From: Deinococcus sp. Arct2-2
Lineage (GTDB): Bacteria > Deinococcota > Deinococci > Deinococcales > Deinococcaceae
Direction of reading: 5' to 3'
DNA: 64,000 nt
Assembly: GCF_004801315.1 (NCBI RefSeq)
Contig: NZ_SSNW01000001.1
Span: 186,001-250,000, forward strand
In this document: positions 17,543 to 26,855 of the stretch, piece by piece
Position numbering within the stretch: the stretch's first letter is position 1
Layout of the letters: every line of letters starts with the position of its first letter
The notes under the pieces: model-generated
Databases searched by the model: none
Told to the model about the DNA's origin: nothing
The model's input: only the letters and a program-made list of their open reading frames with translations
Program-made: the position numbers and the translations under genes

Positions 17543-17610
17543 ATGGACTTGTTCCGATTCCCGATCACCCAGAACAGCACTGGCTGCTCGTCCATCTCTG
17601 CAAGTCCATA
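17541..17610 (-). promoter_or_regulatory. Inverted repeat in the leader of the DinB-like operon
   Basis: tatggacttg (17542-17551) and caagtccata (17601-17610) are exact complements separated by 49 nt. On the minus strand the second arm ends on the start codon of the DinB-like gene. If transcribed it could sequester the initiation site. Function not shown. Confidence 0.35.
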
Positions 17611-17663
17611 CTTTTTGCCACTCACTTCGTTCGGATGCGTCTGCGACTCATCGCAATTTTTTT

Positions 17664-19049
17664 TCACACCAACCCCCCTCGCGCCCGCATTTCGGCCTGA
17701 AGCGCCGCCACGTCTACCGCCCGTACATCGCCCCCAAACTCCCTCGCCGCCCAAGCCGCCGCGATGCCCGCCGCCTCGCCCATCGTGTGGCAATTTTGCT
17801 GCACCCGGATGGCCGACTGTGCCTCGAAACTGCTGCTGGCCGCCCGTCCCGGCACCAGCACATTCCGCACGCCTTGCGGCACGATGGCCCGGTAAGGAAT
17901 CTCGTGAAAGGCGTCGGGCGCGAAATACGGGGCGCTGCCTTCGCGCTCATGGATCAGTTTTGCGCCGCGTGGGCTGTGAATATCCACCGGGTAGTGGTTG
18001 CGGCAGATGGAATCAGGGAAAGTGCGGCAATCCAGAATGTCTTCCAGCGTGAGGGTGTAATCGCCCACGATGCGGCGAGTTTCTCGCACGCCCACCATTG
18101 GCGCGTAGGTGCCCACGAACGCCGATTCGCAGCCGGGAAGGAAGGCACGGCAGAAGGCGGTCAGGCGGTCTACGGCTTCCCGCCCGTCGATCTGTGCGCC
18201 CGTGAGGTGCCACGGATTCGCGCCGTCGTTGTATTCGGCCCGGATGCGCGGGCAATTGAAACTGATTTCGCCCGGACGCCCCGGCACGCTGAAGCCCTGA
18301 AAATAGTCGCCGTCGCGCTCTAGCAGCAGCCCCGCGTCTACCCCCTGCCGAAACAGCCCTTCCAGCGTGCTGCCTTTCCCCCACACCATCCAAAAGTGCA
18401 TGAAGTCGGGCGATTCTTGCCCCTGCCCCTGCGCCCGCAAGAAGGCGCACAGCCGCGCCGTGTCTATTCCGGCCAGCGTAAACCGCAGACTCATAGCCTG
18501 ATGAATGCCGTCCGCGTCGCCGCCGTGAAACCCTGCACCAGCGGCCACCGCCACGTCGGCGTCTCCAGTGGAATCGATGATCACGCGGGCGGGCAGGGCT
18601 TGCAGGCCGCCCTTGTTGTGAATCACCAGAGACTGAATGTTCTGGCCGTCCATCACCGGGGCCACCACATGCGTGTGATACAGCGCCTCGCCGCCCGCTT
18701 CCAGCAACATCTGTTCCAACACCACTTTCATGCCTTCTGGGTTGAACCAGTTGTCGTTGCCACCCTTGTCTATGCCGCCGTCACCGCGTGCGATCAAGCG
18801 GGCTTTCAGCTCATCGGTCAGCCCCCGGTTCAGGTTGCGCCCACTCGATACGTTCCGCATCAGCGGCGTGACCCAAGCGTTGGTGCCCGTGCCGCCCAAA
18901 CTGCCAAACGCTTCGATGACCAGCACCCGCGCCCCGCTGCGTGCGGCGGCAATTCCGGCCATCGCGCCCGCCGTGCCGCCGCCTGCGACGAGTACATCCC
19001 AGTCGCGGTCTAGGGTGCGGTAGGGGAGAGTGTGTTCAGAGCGAGTCAC
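17664..19049 (-). CDS. FAD-dependent oxidoreductase (FAD_oxidored family)
   Basis: A 461-aa flavoprotein. The N-terminal dinucleotide fold reads LVAGGGTAGAMAGIAAARSG at about residues 20-39, with the ribose-binding Glu in VLVIEAFG and the following GGTGTN loop. IIDSTGDADVAVAAGAGF around residue 160 is the second FAD contact of the PF12831 group, and EAAGIAAAWAAREF closes the fold near the C-terminus. Such proteins oxidise varied substrates and are often encoded beside carbohydrate ABC transporters, as here. Start GTG 19049 overlaps the TGA of the lipoprotein gene (GTGA). It is the last gene of the four-gene permease operon. The substrate is probably the transported sugar or derivative, by context only. 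Confidence 0.85.
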   Translation of the reverse strand: MTRSEHTLPYRTLDRDWDVLVAGGGTAGAMAGIAAARSGARVLVIEAFGSLGGTGTNAWVTPLMRNVSSGRNLNRGLTDELKARLIARGDGGIDKGGNDNWFNPEGMKVVLEQMLLEAGGEALYHTHVVAPVMDGQNIQSLVIHNKGGLQALPARVIIDSTGDADVAVAAGAGFHGGDADGIHQAMSLRFTLAGIDTARLCAFLRAQGQGQESPDFMHFWMVWGKGSTLEGLFRQGVDAGLLLERDGDYFQGFSVPGRPGEISFNCPRIRAEYNDGANPWHLTGAQIDGREAVDRLTAFCRAFLPGCESAFVGTYAPMVGVRETRRIVGDYTLTLEDILDCRTFPDSICRNHYPVDIHSPRGAKLIHEREGSAPYFAPDAFHEIPYRAIVPQGVRNVLVPGRAASSSFEAQSAIRVQQNCHTMGEAAGIAAAWAAREFGGDVRAVDVAALQAEMRARGGLV

Positions 19050-19432
19050 TGAACCGTCACCGTCCCGTAAGGCTGAGAATTCACCACGATTTTAAGCGTT
19101 CCATTGAACATAAATTCTGCGGGTACAGAAATGCTCAGTGGAGTCCATCTGTCAGGAATGGTGGGGCAGGCTTGGTCTTTGCCTGCTTTCCAGCCCCAAA
19201 CGTTCAGGTCTACTGTTTCCTTTCCCCGCACCATTTCCAGCTTAGAAAAACCTTTGCAGCCGCCAATTCTGATTTGCATGTCTTTTGGTAGAGGCAGGTC
19301 CGCCGAAAACTGTTTGGGAAACTTGACGGCCTGAACATCCATGCTCAAGAGTTCATTTGCTCCGGCAGAACGATTTGGAGCACAGGCACACAGGCTGAGG
19401 GCTAAGAGTGCAGTCACCCCGCTGCTCCTCAC
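19046..19432 (-). CDS. Hypothetical lipoprotein
   Basis: A 128-aa protein with a lipoprotein signal peptide (MRSSGVTALLALSLCAC), Cys15 or Cys17 being the probable lipidation site. The mature part is about 110 residues, with Cys in RIGGCKGFS and DQACPTIPD that could pair. Both ends overlap their neighbours by 4 nt (GTGA at each junction), placing it firmly between the second sugar permease and the FAD oxidoreductase. It is too small to be a classical solute-binding protein, and no family was recognised. Confidence 0.7.
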   Translation of the reverse strand: MRSSGVTALLALSLCACAPNRSAGANELLSMDVQAVKFPKQFSADLPLPKDMQIRIGGCKGFSKLEMVRGKETVDLNVWGWKAGKDQACPTIPDRWTPLSISVPAEFMFNGTLKIVVNSQPYGTVTVQ

Positions 19433-20364
19433 CCCTTCACCGCGCCTTCAATCCCCTTCATAAAGTATTTTTGCCCGAAGGCGAACACGATCAGGATGGG
19501 AATGATGGTCAGTACCGCGCCTGCCATGACAGCGCGGCTGTTGGTGCTGAACGTGCCGCTGAGTTCCAGCAATCCCGCCGACAGCGGCAACAATTCCTTG
19601 TCGCGCAGCACGATCCTTGCCCAGAGGAAGGAATTCCAGTAAGCCACGAATTCCAGAATAGAGAAGGCGACGATGGTGGGCAGGGCCAGCGGCAGCATCA
19701 CGCGCCGCCAGATGGTCAACTCTTTTGCGCCGTCTATGCGGGCGGCTTCGATCAATTCCATCGGGATGCCCAAGTAGGCTTGCCGGATGAGGAACAGGCC
19801 CACGATGGAGGCCATGCCCGGCAACACCACAGCGGCGTACTGCGCCAGCACGTTCAGCACGGGGTTGTCTTGGCGCAGCAAGCCCAAGTTCACGGTGGTG
19901 GAATAGTTGACGATCAGGCCCGCTTCGTTGGGCAGCACCATCAGGGTCAGGATGGCGTAAAAAATGAGGTCGCGGCCCGGAAAACGCATTTTAGCCAGCG
20001 GGTAGGCGGCAAGTGCGGCAAAACCCACCGTGAACGTGACGCCCAGCGTGCAGATAACGACGCTGTTCAGCACCATGCGCCAAAACGGAACGGTGGTGCC
20101 CCGGAACACTTCCACATAGTTTTTGATGCTCCAGCCGGAAGGCCACAGCTTGGCCTGATAGATGTTGCCGGTGGGTTCAAAGCTGGTGATCAGTGTCCAG
20201 TAGAAGGGATACAGCATGATCAGCGCGATGAGGCCCAGCACGAGGTAGGCGAACGAGTTGATCAGCAGGTTCTTACGCTTGCGGCGGGCGCGGAGGCCCG
20301 AGGCGACGTGTGCCGTTTCCTGCGCGGTGGCGGCCCGACGCTGAAGAGGTTGCGGCTCAAGCAT
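19429..20364 (-). CDS. Carbohydrate ABC transporter permease (MalG/CUT1 type)
   Basis: A 311-aa inner-membrane permease with about six helices. The EAA loop that contacts the ATPase reads ELIEAARIDGAKELTIWRRV with PLALP following. The N-terminal helix YLVLGLIALIMLYPFYWTLITSF and the C-terminus FMKGIEGAVKG are standard for MalG-like CUT1 permeases. ATG 20364 is chosen because it gives an 8-nt overlap with the preceding permease gene; the frame is open to 20406. No binding protein or ATPase is encoded nearby. The sugar cannot be predicted. Confidence 0.9.
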   Translation of the reverse strand: MLEPQPLQRRAATAQETAHVASGLRARRKRKNLLINSFAYLVLGLIALIMLYPFYWTLITSFEPTGNIYQAKLWPSGWSIKNYVEVFRGTTVPFWRMVLNSVVICTLGVTFTVGFAALAAYPLAKMRFPGRDLIFYAILTLMVLPNEAGLIVNYSTTVNLGLLRQDNPVLNVLAQYAAVVLPGMASIVGLFLIRQAYLGIPMELIEAARIDGAKELTIWRRVMLPLALPTIVAFSILEFVAYWNSFLWARIVLRDKELLPLSAGLLELSGTFSTNSRAVMAGAVLTIIPILIVFAFGQKYFMKGIEGAVKG

Positions 20365-21292
20365 CGGCTTTGCCTCCCCGTGTAATGCGGAAATTGACGA
20401 GGCCAAACAGAATGCTGATGACAGCGATAATCAGGCCACCGGCGGCGGCTTGCCCGAACTTGAAGTCCACGAAGGCCCGCGAATAGGTGTAAAACAGCGC
20501 CGTATACGTGCTGCCCGCAGGCCCGCCGCTGGTCATCACGTAGATTTCCTCGAACACCTTGATGGCGCTGATGGTAGACAGCAGGCTGCACACCAAAATG
20601 GTAGGCCGCAGCCCCGGCAGCGTAACGTTCCAGAACACTTGCAGCCGCGTTGCGCCGTCGATGACTGCCGCTTCTTCCAGTTCCGGCGCAATGGCTTGCA
20701 GGCCCGCCAAATACAGCACCATGTAATAGCCGATGCCCTTCCAGAGCGTCACGAACATCACCGCGTACAGCGCCGTAAACGGATTGTTCAGCAGGCTGTG
20801 CGGCTCTTTCATCAGCCCCAGCGCTTGCAGCACAAAGTTCACCGGGCCTTCTTGCTGGTACATCCAAGTCCAGATCAGGCCCACCACCGCAAAACTGGTG
20901 ACCACTGGCACGTAATAGGCGGTGCGAAAAAACCCGATGCCCTTCATGGGGCGGTTGACCAGCATGGCAACGGCAATGCTGAGCACCTGAATGACCGGAA
21001 CCACCAAGATGTATTTCAGGCTGTTGCGGAGGCCCGACCAGAATTGCTCGTCTTGCGCCAGTTCCCGGAAATTGTCTAGGCCCACCCACTGCGGCGGGCT
21101 AATGACGTTGTATTTGGTGAACGCGAGGTAGGTACCGAAAAACACCGGCCAGGTGTGGTACACGACCAGCAAGATCAGGAACGGCAGCATGAAAGCGTAG
21201 GCGATCAGGGTGTTCCTTAGGGTGACTTTGGCCCCGGAACTGCCCTTCTTGTGCTGCTCACGGCGCGATTCACGCCGGGTAGGGATGGTCAT
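20357..21292 (-). CDS. Carbohydrate ABC transporter permease (MalF/UgpA type)
   Basis: A 311-aa permease with six predicted helices, starting with a basic cytoplasmic tail (RRESRREQHKK) and then LIAYAFMLPFLILLVVYHTWPV. The EAA motif reads ELEEAAVIDGATRLQVFWNVTLPGL, as in CUT1 sugar permeases. It pairs with the downstream MalG-type permease as a heterodimer. It is the first gene of the operon running to 17664 (permease, permease, lipoprotein, FAD oxidoreductase). The solute-binding protein normally encoded first is missing upstream, where a terminator and an unrelated stress gene lie. Confidence 0.9.
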   Translation of the reverse strand: MTIPTRRESRREQHKKGSSGAKVTLRNTLIAYAFMLPFLILLVVYHTWPVFFGTYLAFTKYNVISPPQWVGLDNFRELAQDEQFWSGLRNSLKYILVVPVIQVLSIAVAMLVNRPMKGIGFFRTAYYVPVVTSFAVVGLIWTWMYQQEGPVNFVLQALGLMKEPHSLLNNPFTALYAVMFVTLWKGIGYYMVLYLAGLQAIAPELEEAAVIDGATRLQVFWNVTLPGLRPTILVCSLLSTISAIKVFEEIYVMTSGGPAGSTYTALFYTYSRAFVDFKFGQAAAGGLIIAVISILFGLVNFRITRGGKADA

Positions 21293-21360
21293 GCTCGGCA
21301 GTGTACGGGGGTGGGCGTGCTTCGGGATGAAAAAGTGTGGCCTGCGGATGTACGGGCCAG

Positions 21361-21407
21361 CAAAAAAGCAGGCGCTCAGGAGCTTTTCCGGCTCCGAACG
21401 CCTGCGG
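21361..21407 (-). terminator. Intrinsic terminator of the LEA-like gene
   Basis: On the minus strand GCAGGCG...GGAGC pairs with GCTCC...CGCCTGC and is followed by TTTTTTG. It lies about 40 nt after the stop at 21449. Confidence 0.75.
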
Positions 21408-21448
21408 TCAGGGGTGGCTAGGGAATGGTTTGTGCCAACGGCTGGGAC

Positions 21449-21697
21449 TTAGCGCCCGTCGCCGTCTTTCGCTTCGCTTTTGCCCTCATTGAACTCGGCA
21501 TTCGCTTCGCGGTTATGAACTTCGGCCTTCACGCGGTCTTCTGCGGCCTGCGCCTTGTCCATAGCATTCTCGGTGGTGCTGCCACCCACGTGGCTCGCTA
21601 GATCGTGTCCTGCGGCGCGGGCGCGGTCTGCACCCTCGTTGATCTTGGCCTTGGCGGCGTCCACCATATTCCCTAGCGTACTTTTGTCTTCACTCAT
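21449..21697 (-). CDS. Small hydrophilic LEA/CsbD-like stress protein
   Basis: An 82-aa protein with no hydrophobic segment, rich in Ala, Glu, Lys, Asp and Asn. It has 11-mer-like AAKAKINEGADRARAAGHD and DKAQAAEDRVKAEVHNREAN helices typical of LEA-like or CsbD-like desiccation proteins. A strong AGGAGG lies 9 nt before the ATG and a clear terminator follows, so it is probably an abundantly translated single gene. LEA-like proteins in Deinococcus are linked to desiccation tolerance; assignment here rests on composition and pattern, not a specific family match. Confidence 0.7.
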   Translation of the reverse strand: MSEDKSTLGNMVDAAKAKINEGADRARAAGHDLASHVGGSTTENAMDKAQAAEDRVKAEVHNREANAEFNEGKSEAKDGDGR

Positions 21698-21825
21698 TGC
21701 GTGAACCTCCTGTGGTTTGGATTCCCAGTTGGTGCATTCGGGTGTATTCAGCTTGCGCTCAAGCTTGTGGGGTCAGGTGAGGAGATTCCCAGTGGGCCGT
21801 TATGTTCGGTGGGGGGTGGGGGAGA

Positions 21826-22005
21826 AGGTCTAAGGGTCTAGGGTCTGAGGGTCTAAGAAGGGTAGGAAGGCAATCGCTTTGCTCATTCACCCCCTCCCAG
21901 CCTCCCCCCTCAAGGGTGAGGAGCTAACAGCCCACGCTTCCAGCTCTTTCTTCTCGCCCTCGCCCCCTGTCGGAGAGGGGCGCTGCACCGGAGCGGGGTG
22001 AGGGG
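21826..22005. repeat. Intergenic palindromic repeat family B, copy 2
   Basis: Tandem gtctaaggg units, caatcgctttgctcattcaccccctcccagcctcccccctcaagg, then a ggagaggggcgctgcaccggagcggggtgaggg core. It fills most of the gap 21698-22128. Confidence 0.7.
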
Positions 22006-22113
22006 GCCACGCAGAACGCGCCCCTGCCCTTCACAACCCCCCCCAGAATTTTGAACTGCGTCTAAACCTATACGGTAACAGGCCCATTTCAGCGGCACTC
22101 ATCCCCGGCACGC

Positions 22114-22119
22114 TACATT
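22114..22119 (+). promoter_or_regulatory. -10 box of icd
   Basis: TACATT nine nt before the ATG at 22129, consistent with a very short or absent leader. No good -35 element. Confidence 0.4.
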
Positions 22120-22128
22120 GCACCTGAA

Positions 22129-23385
22129 ATGGAAACTCATATCAAGGTGCCCGCGCAGGGCGAAAAAATCACCATGCAGGGCGGCAAACTTAGCGTGCCC
22201 AATCATCCGGTCATTCCGTTCGTGGAAGGCGACGGCACGGGCGCAGACATCTGGAAGGCCAGCGTGCGCGTGCTGGACGCTGCCGTAGAAGTCGCTTACA
22301 GCGGCGAAAAGAAGATCGAATGGATGGAAGTCTACGCGGGCGAGAAGTCCACGCAGGTCTACGGCGCTGGCGAGTGGCTGCCCGCTGAAACGATCAAGGC
22401 GTTCGACGAATACCTGTTCGGCATCAAGGGGCCGCTGACCACGCCCGTCGGCACGGGCATCCGCTCTATCAACGTGGCGCTCCGTCAGGAACTCGACTTG
22501 TACGCTTGCGTGCGTCCTGTGCAGTACTTCGCAGGCGTGCCCAGCCCAGTCAAGCGCCCGCAAGACGTGGATATGGTCATCTTCCGCGAGAACACCGAAG
22601 ACATTTACGCCGGAATCGAGTACAAGGCCGGAACGCCCGAAGCCGACAAGATGCGCGACTTCTTGATGAACGAAATGGGCGTGACCAAAATCCGCTTCCC
22701 CAATACGTCCAGCTTCGGCATCAAGCCCGTGTCTCAGGAAGGCACCGAGCGTCTGGTGCGGGCTGCCATCCAGTTTGCCCTCGACAACGGGCGCAAGAGT
22801 GTTGCCATCGTGCATAAGGGCAACATCATGAAGTTCACGGAAGGCGGCTTTCGCGACTGGGCCTATGACCTCGCCAAGCGTGAATTCGGCGGCGTAGAAA
22901 TTGACGGCGGCCCTTGGCTCCAGCTTCCCGGCGGCATCGTCATCAAAGACGTGATCGCTGACAACTTCCTCCAGCAAATCCTGCTGCGGCCCACCGAGTA
23001 CGACGTGATCGCTACCCTGAACCTCAACGGCGACTACGTGTCCGACGCCCTCGCCGCGCAAGTGGGCGGCATCGGCATCGCGCCCGGAGCCAACATCAAC
23101 TACGTGTCGGGCCACGCCATTTTCGAGGCCACGCACGGCACGGCCCCCAAGTACGCGGGCAAAGACGTCATCAACCCCAGCAGCGTCATCCTGTCGGGCG
23201 AAATGATGCTGCGCTATATGGGCTGGACGGAAGCCGCCGACCTGATTCTGAAGGGCCTCGACCAGACCATTCAGCAGCGCGTCGTGACCTACGATTTCGC
23301 CCGCAACATGGAAGGCGCAACCGAAGTCAAGACCAGCCAGTTTGCCGACAAGATCATTGAAAATATGCGTGGTGCAGGCGCTTAA
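22129..23385 (+). CDS. icd: NADP-dependent isocitrate dehydrogenase
   Basis: A 418-aa TCA-cycle enzyme converting isocitrate to 2-oxoglutarate and CO2 with NADP+. It follows E. coli Icd closely. [20 protein letters not shown] carries the substrate serine and arginines, and [13 protein letters not shown] and [15 protein letters not shown] are conserved. [20 protein letters not shown] then MMLRYMGW contains the Lys-Tyr pair that recognises the NADP 2'-phosphate. The length equals the E. coli enzyme (416 aa). A TACATT box precedes the ATG by 9 nt. A terminator follows at 23410-23444. Single gene. Confidence 0.96.
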   Translation: METHIKVPAQGEKITMQGGKLSVPNHPVIPFVEGDGTGADIWKASVRVLDAAVEVAYSGEKKIEWMEVYAGEKSTQVYGAGEWLPAETIKAFDEYLFGIKGPLTTPVGTGIRSINVALRQELDLYACVRPVQYFAGVPSPVKRPQDVDMVIFRENTEDIYAGIEYKAGTPEADKMRDFLMNEMGVTKIRFPNTSSFGIKPVSQEGTERLVRAAIQFALDNGRKSVAIVHKGNIMKFTEGGFRDWAYDLAKREFGGVEIDGGPWLQLPGGIVIKDVIADNFLQQILLRPTEYDVIATLNLNGDYVSDALAAQVGGIGIAPGANINYVSGHAIFEATHGTAPKYAGKDVINPSSVILSGEMMLRYMGWTEAADLILKGLDQTIQQRVVTYDFARNMEGATEVKTSQFADKIIENMRGAGA

Positions 23386-23409
23386 GCTGTAACACAAGCA
23401 GAGTGAAGG

Positions 23410-23444
23410 GAGGGCCGGGGCCGGGTGCTTCGGCTCTCTTTTTT
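23410..23444 (+). terminator. Intrinsic terminator of icd
   Basis: gagggcc (23410-23416) pairs with ggctctc (23432-23438), followed by a six-T run. Confidence 0.75.
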
Positions 23445-23456
23445 GGGTTGGCGTGG

Positions 23457-23665
23457 GGGTGGTCTAAGGGTCTAAAGGTCGAGGGTCTAAGGTGGTGGGG
23501 CGGGAACGATTGCCCGGTGGCCCCCTCACCCCGCTGTTTCACAGCGCCCCTCTCCCGCAAGGGGCGAGGGAAACAGATAAGGGCAGAGAGCTTGGTTTAG
23601 CTCCTCACCCTTGAGGGGGGAGGCTGGGAGGGGGTGAGTGAGCGCCAGCGATTGCCCCTCCCTCA
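23457..23665. repeat. Intergenic palindromic repeat family B, copy 3
   Basis: gtctaaggg units, then ccccctcaccccgctgtttcacagcgcccctctccc, then cctcacccttgaggggggaggctgggagggggtgag. The core is the reverse complement of the stretch found inside the acyl ligase gene at 27383-27435, identical over about 36 nt. Confidence 0.75.
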
Positions 23666-23696
23666 GACCGCCCTTCGCCCCTTCCGACCAAAACCC

Positions 23697-23702
23697 TATA
23701 CT
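23697..23702 (+). promoter_or_regulatory. -10 box of a leaderless promoter
   Basis: TATACT six nt before ATG 23709, the spacing expected for leaderless transcription in Deinococcus. Confidence 0.55.
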
Positions 23703-23708
23703 CCCCCC

Positions 23709-24086
23709 ATGACCCGCCTTCTCTTTGCCCTCCTCGGCATTATCTTGCTGGCGGTCACAGCGCTGGCGCTGGTGTGGCTGGCCGGACAGGTGCTGGTGGG
23801 CCTCGGCGTATTCGTGGTGGGCGCGGCGGGTGTGCTGGGGCGCTTGCTGTGGTATCTGGCCTTCACGGGCGTGCTGGCGGGCATCGTGTTCTTCGTGGCG
23901 AGTGCTTGGCGGCCTGCCTCGCGGGTGGCCCCGGTACAGGCGCAGGTGTCGGCCAAAGCCAAAGCTGTCAAGACCAGCCCTCTGAAAGATAGACCCGTCA
24001 AGACCGCTGGCTTCAAATTTAGGCCCGCCCCATCTGGCAAAGTTTCGCCAGCAGAGGCTCAGCCTACCGAGTCGTCGCAGGAATAA
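23709..24086 (+). CDS. Hypothetical small membrane protein
   Basis: A 125-aa protein with a hydrophobic N-terminal half: helices at about 4-26 and 28-65 (two or three membrane passes). It is followed by a basic, proline- and lysine-rich cytoplasmic tail (AKAKAVKTSPLKDRPVKTAG). TATACT lies six nt upstream of the ATG, suggesting a leaderless message and supporting this start over the GTG at 23634, which lies within repeat sequence. No family recognised. Confidence 0.6.
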   Translation: MTRLLFALLGIILLAVTALALVWLAGQVLVGLGVFVVGAAGVLGRLLWYLAFTGVLAGIVFFVASAWRPASRVAPVQAQVSAKAKAVKTSPLKDRPVKTAGFKFRPAPSGKVSPAEAQPTESSQE

Positions 24087-24259
24087 AGCGCCCCACCCTG
24101 CCGCCCCTAATCCAATTCACGTTCTTAAGCCGTAACCCCCGCTTCAGTTGGGGCAACAAAACCGGGTAGAATACTTGATTGTGACGCGCTGCCGCCCGAC
24201 TGCTCTCTAGGCCCAACCTAGCGGCGACAGGTTTTCCGGCGCGTACTCCCGGAGGACTT

Positions 24260-25837
<1,578 letters not shown>

Positions 25838-25854
25838 GGTTTAAGTTTACGGCA

Positions 25855-25953
25855 AACCCCCCAGTCTGCTTCGCAGCCAGCCCCCCTTAAGGGGAGCGCA
25901 ACTGCTTTTAGTCCCCACCTCTAAGGGGGGGCGTTGCGCAGCAACGGGGGGTT
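25855..25953. repeat. Intergenic palindromic repeat family A, copy 2
   Basis: aaaccccccagtctgcttcgcagcc at one end and gcaacggggggtt at the other, with cccccttaaggggag and cctctaaggggggg palindromes inside. It fills the gap before the SDR pseudogene. Confidence 0.75.
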
Positions 25954-25995
25954 CACCTTCCACCTCAACCCAACTCCCCGTGCTAAAGATGGGCC

Positions 25996-26855
25996 GTGTA
26001 CCTAGCTCGCCTCCTCCTCTCGCCCCCCAGTTGCCGTAGCCGCGAGCATCTTCGGCAAGCAGTGGCGGGCAAAACCATTCTCATCACAGGCGCGTCGTTC
26101 GGCATTGGCAGAGCGGCGGCTTTGCTGTTGGCCGAAGCGGGGGCCGAAGTCTTGTTGCTGGCCCGCAGCGGCGACCAGTTGGCTGAACTGGCCGATACCA
26201 TTCGGGCCAACGGTGGACAGGCGAGCGCCTACACACTCGATCTCTCCAAGCCTGCCGAATTTGCCCCAGTTGCCGCGCAGATTCAGGCGGCGCATCCTCA
26301 AATACACATCATCATCAGCAATGCGGGCAAGTCTATTCGGCGGCCTGTGCTGCAGTCGAGCGAGAAACAAGATTTAGAGCGCTTGCTGGCCGTCAACTTT
26401 TCTGGCCCGGCGGCACTGTTGCTGGCGTTGCTGCCGCGCATGTTGGCGCAGGGCGGCGGGCAGATCGTCAATGTGTCCAGCGTGTCGGCTGGGCCACCGC
26501 CTTTGCCGCGCTGGGCGGCGTATCAGGGCAGCAAGGCAGGCTTTGATCTGTGGTTTAGAAGTCTGGGGCCGAGCTGCGGGGCCGGGGCGTGCGCGTGTGC
26601 AGCGTGTATCTGCCGCTGGTGCGTACCCGCATGATCGCCCCCACACCTGCCTACCGCTTCGCCCCCGCCCTCACGCCGCGCGAAGCCGCCGAAGCTGTGG
26701 CTTACGCGCTGGTGCATCCCAATATTCAGAGAGTCGCGCCGTGGTGGATGAAGTCGCTGGAACTGGCCGCCCTGCTGCTGCCGGGGCCACTCGGACGCCT
26801 GCTGAACGGGCTGGAAACACTGGAAGTCAGGCTATCGGGGCGGCAGAAACGATGA
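25996..26855 (+). pseudogene. Short-chain dehydrogenase, frameshifted in a G tract
   Basis: An SDR of about 286 codons split by one missing base. The first part (from GTG 25996) has TGASFGIGRAA, SNAGKS, NVSSVSAG and the YQGSK catalytic pair, then breaks after FDLWFRSLG. The following protein sequence AELRGRGVRVCSVYLPLVRT and the rest up to the TGA at 26853-26855 is in the next frame. The run gggg at 26565-26568 would need five Gs to restore the frame. All catalytic residues lie before the break, but the C-terminal substrate-binding part is lost. It could be a real inactivating or phase-variable event, or a sequencing error. The restored stop overlaps the ATG of the acyl ligase (ATGA), implying an operon of lipid or acyl metabolism. 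Confidence 0.75.

Noticed and set aside
22099..23397. 432-aa reading frame antisense to icd
   Set aside because: It mirrors the icd codons almost exactly, has no ribosome site, and icd is unmistakable on the plus strand.
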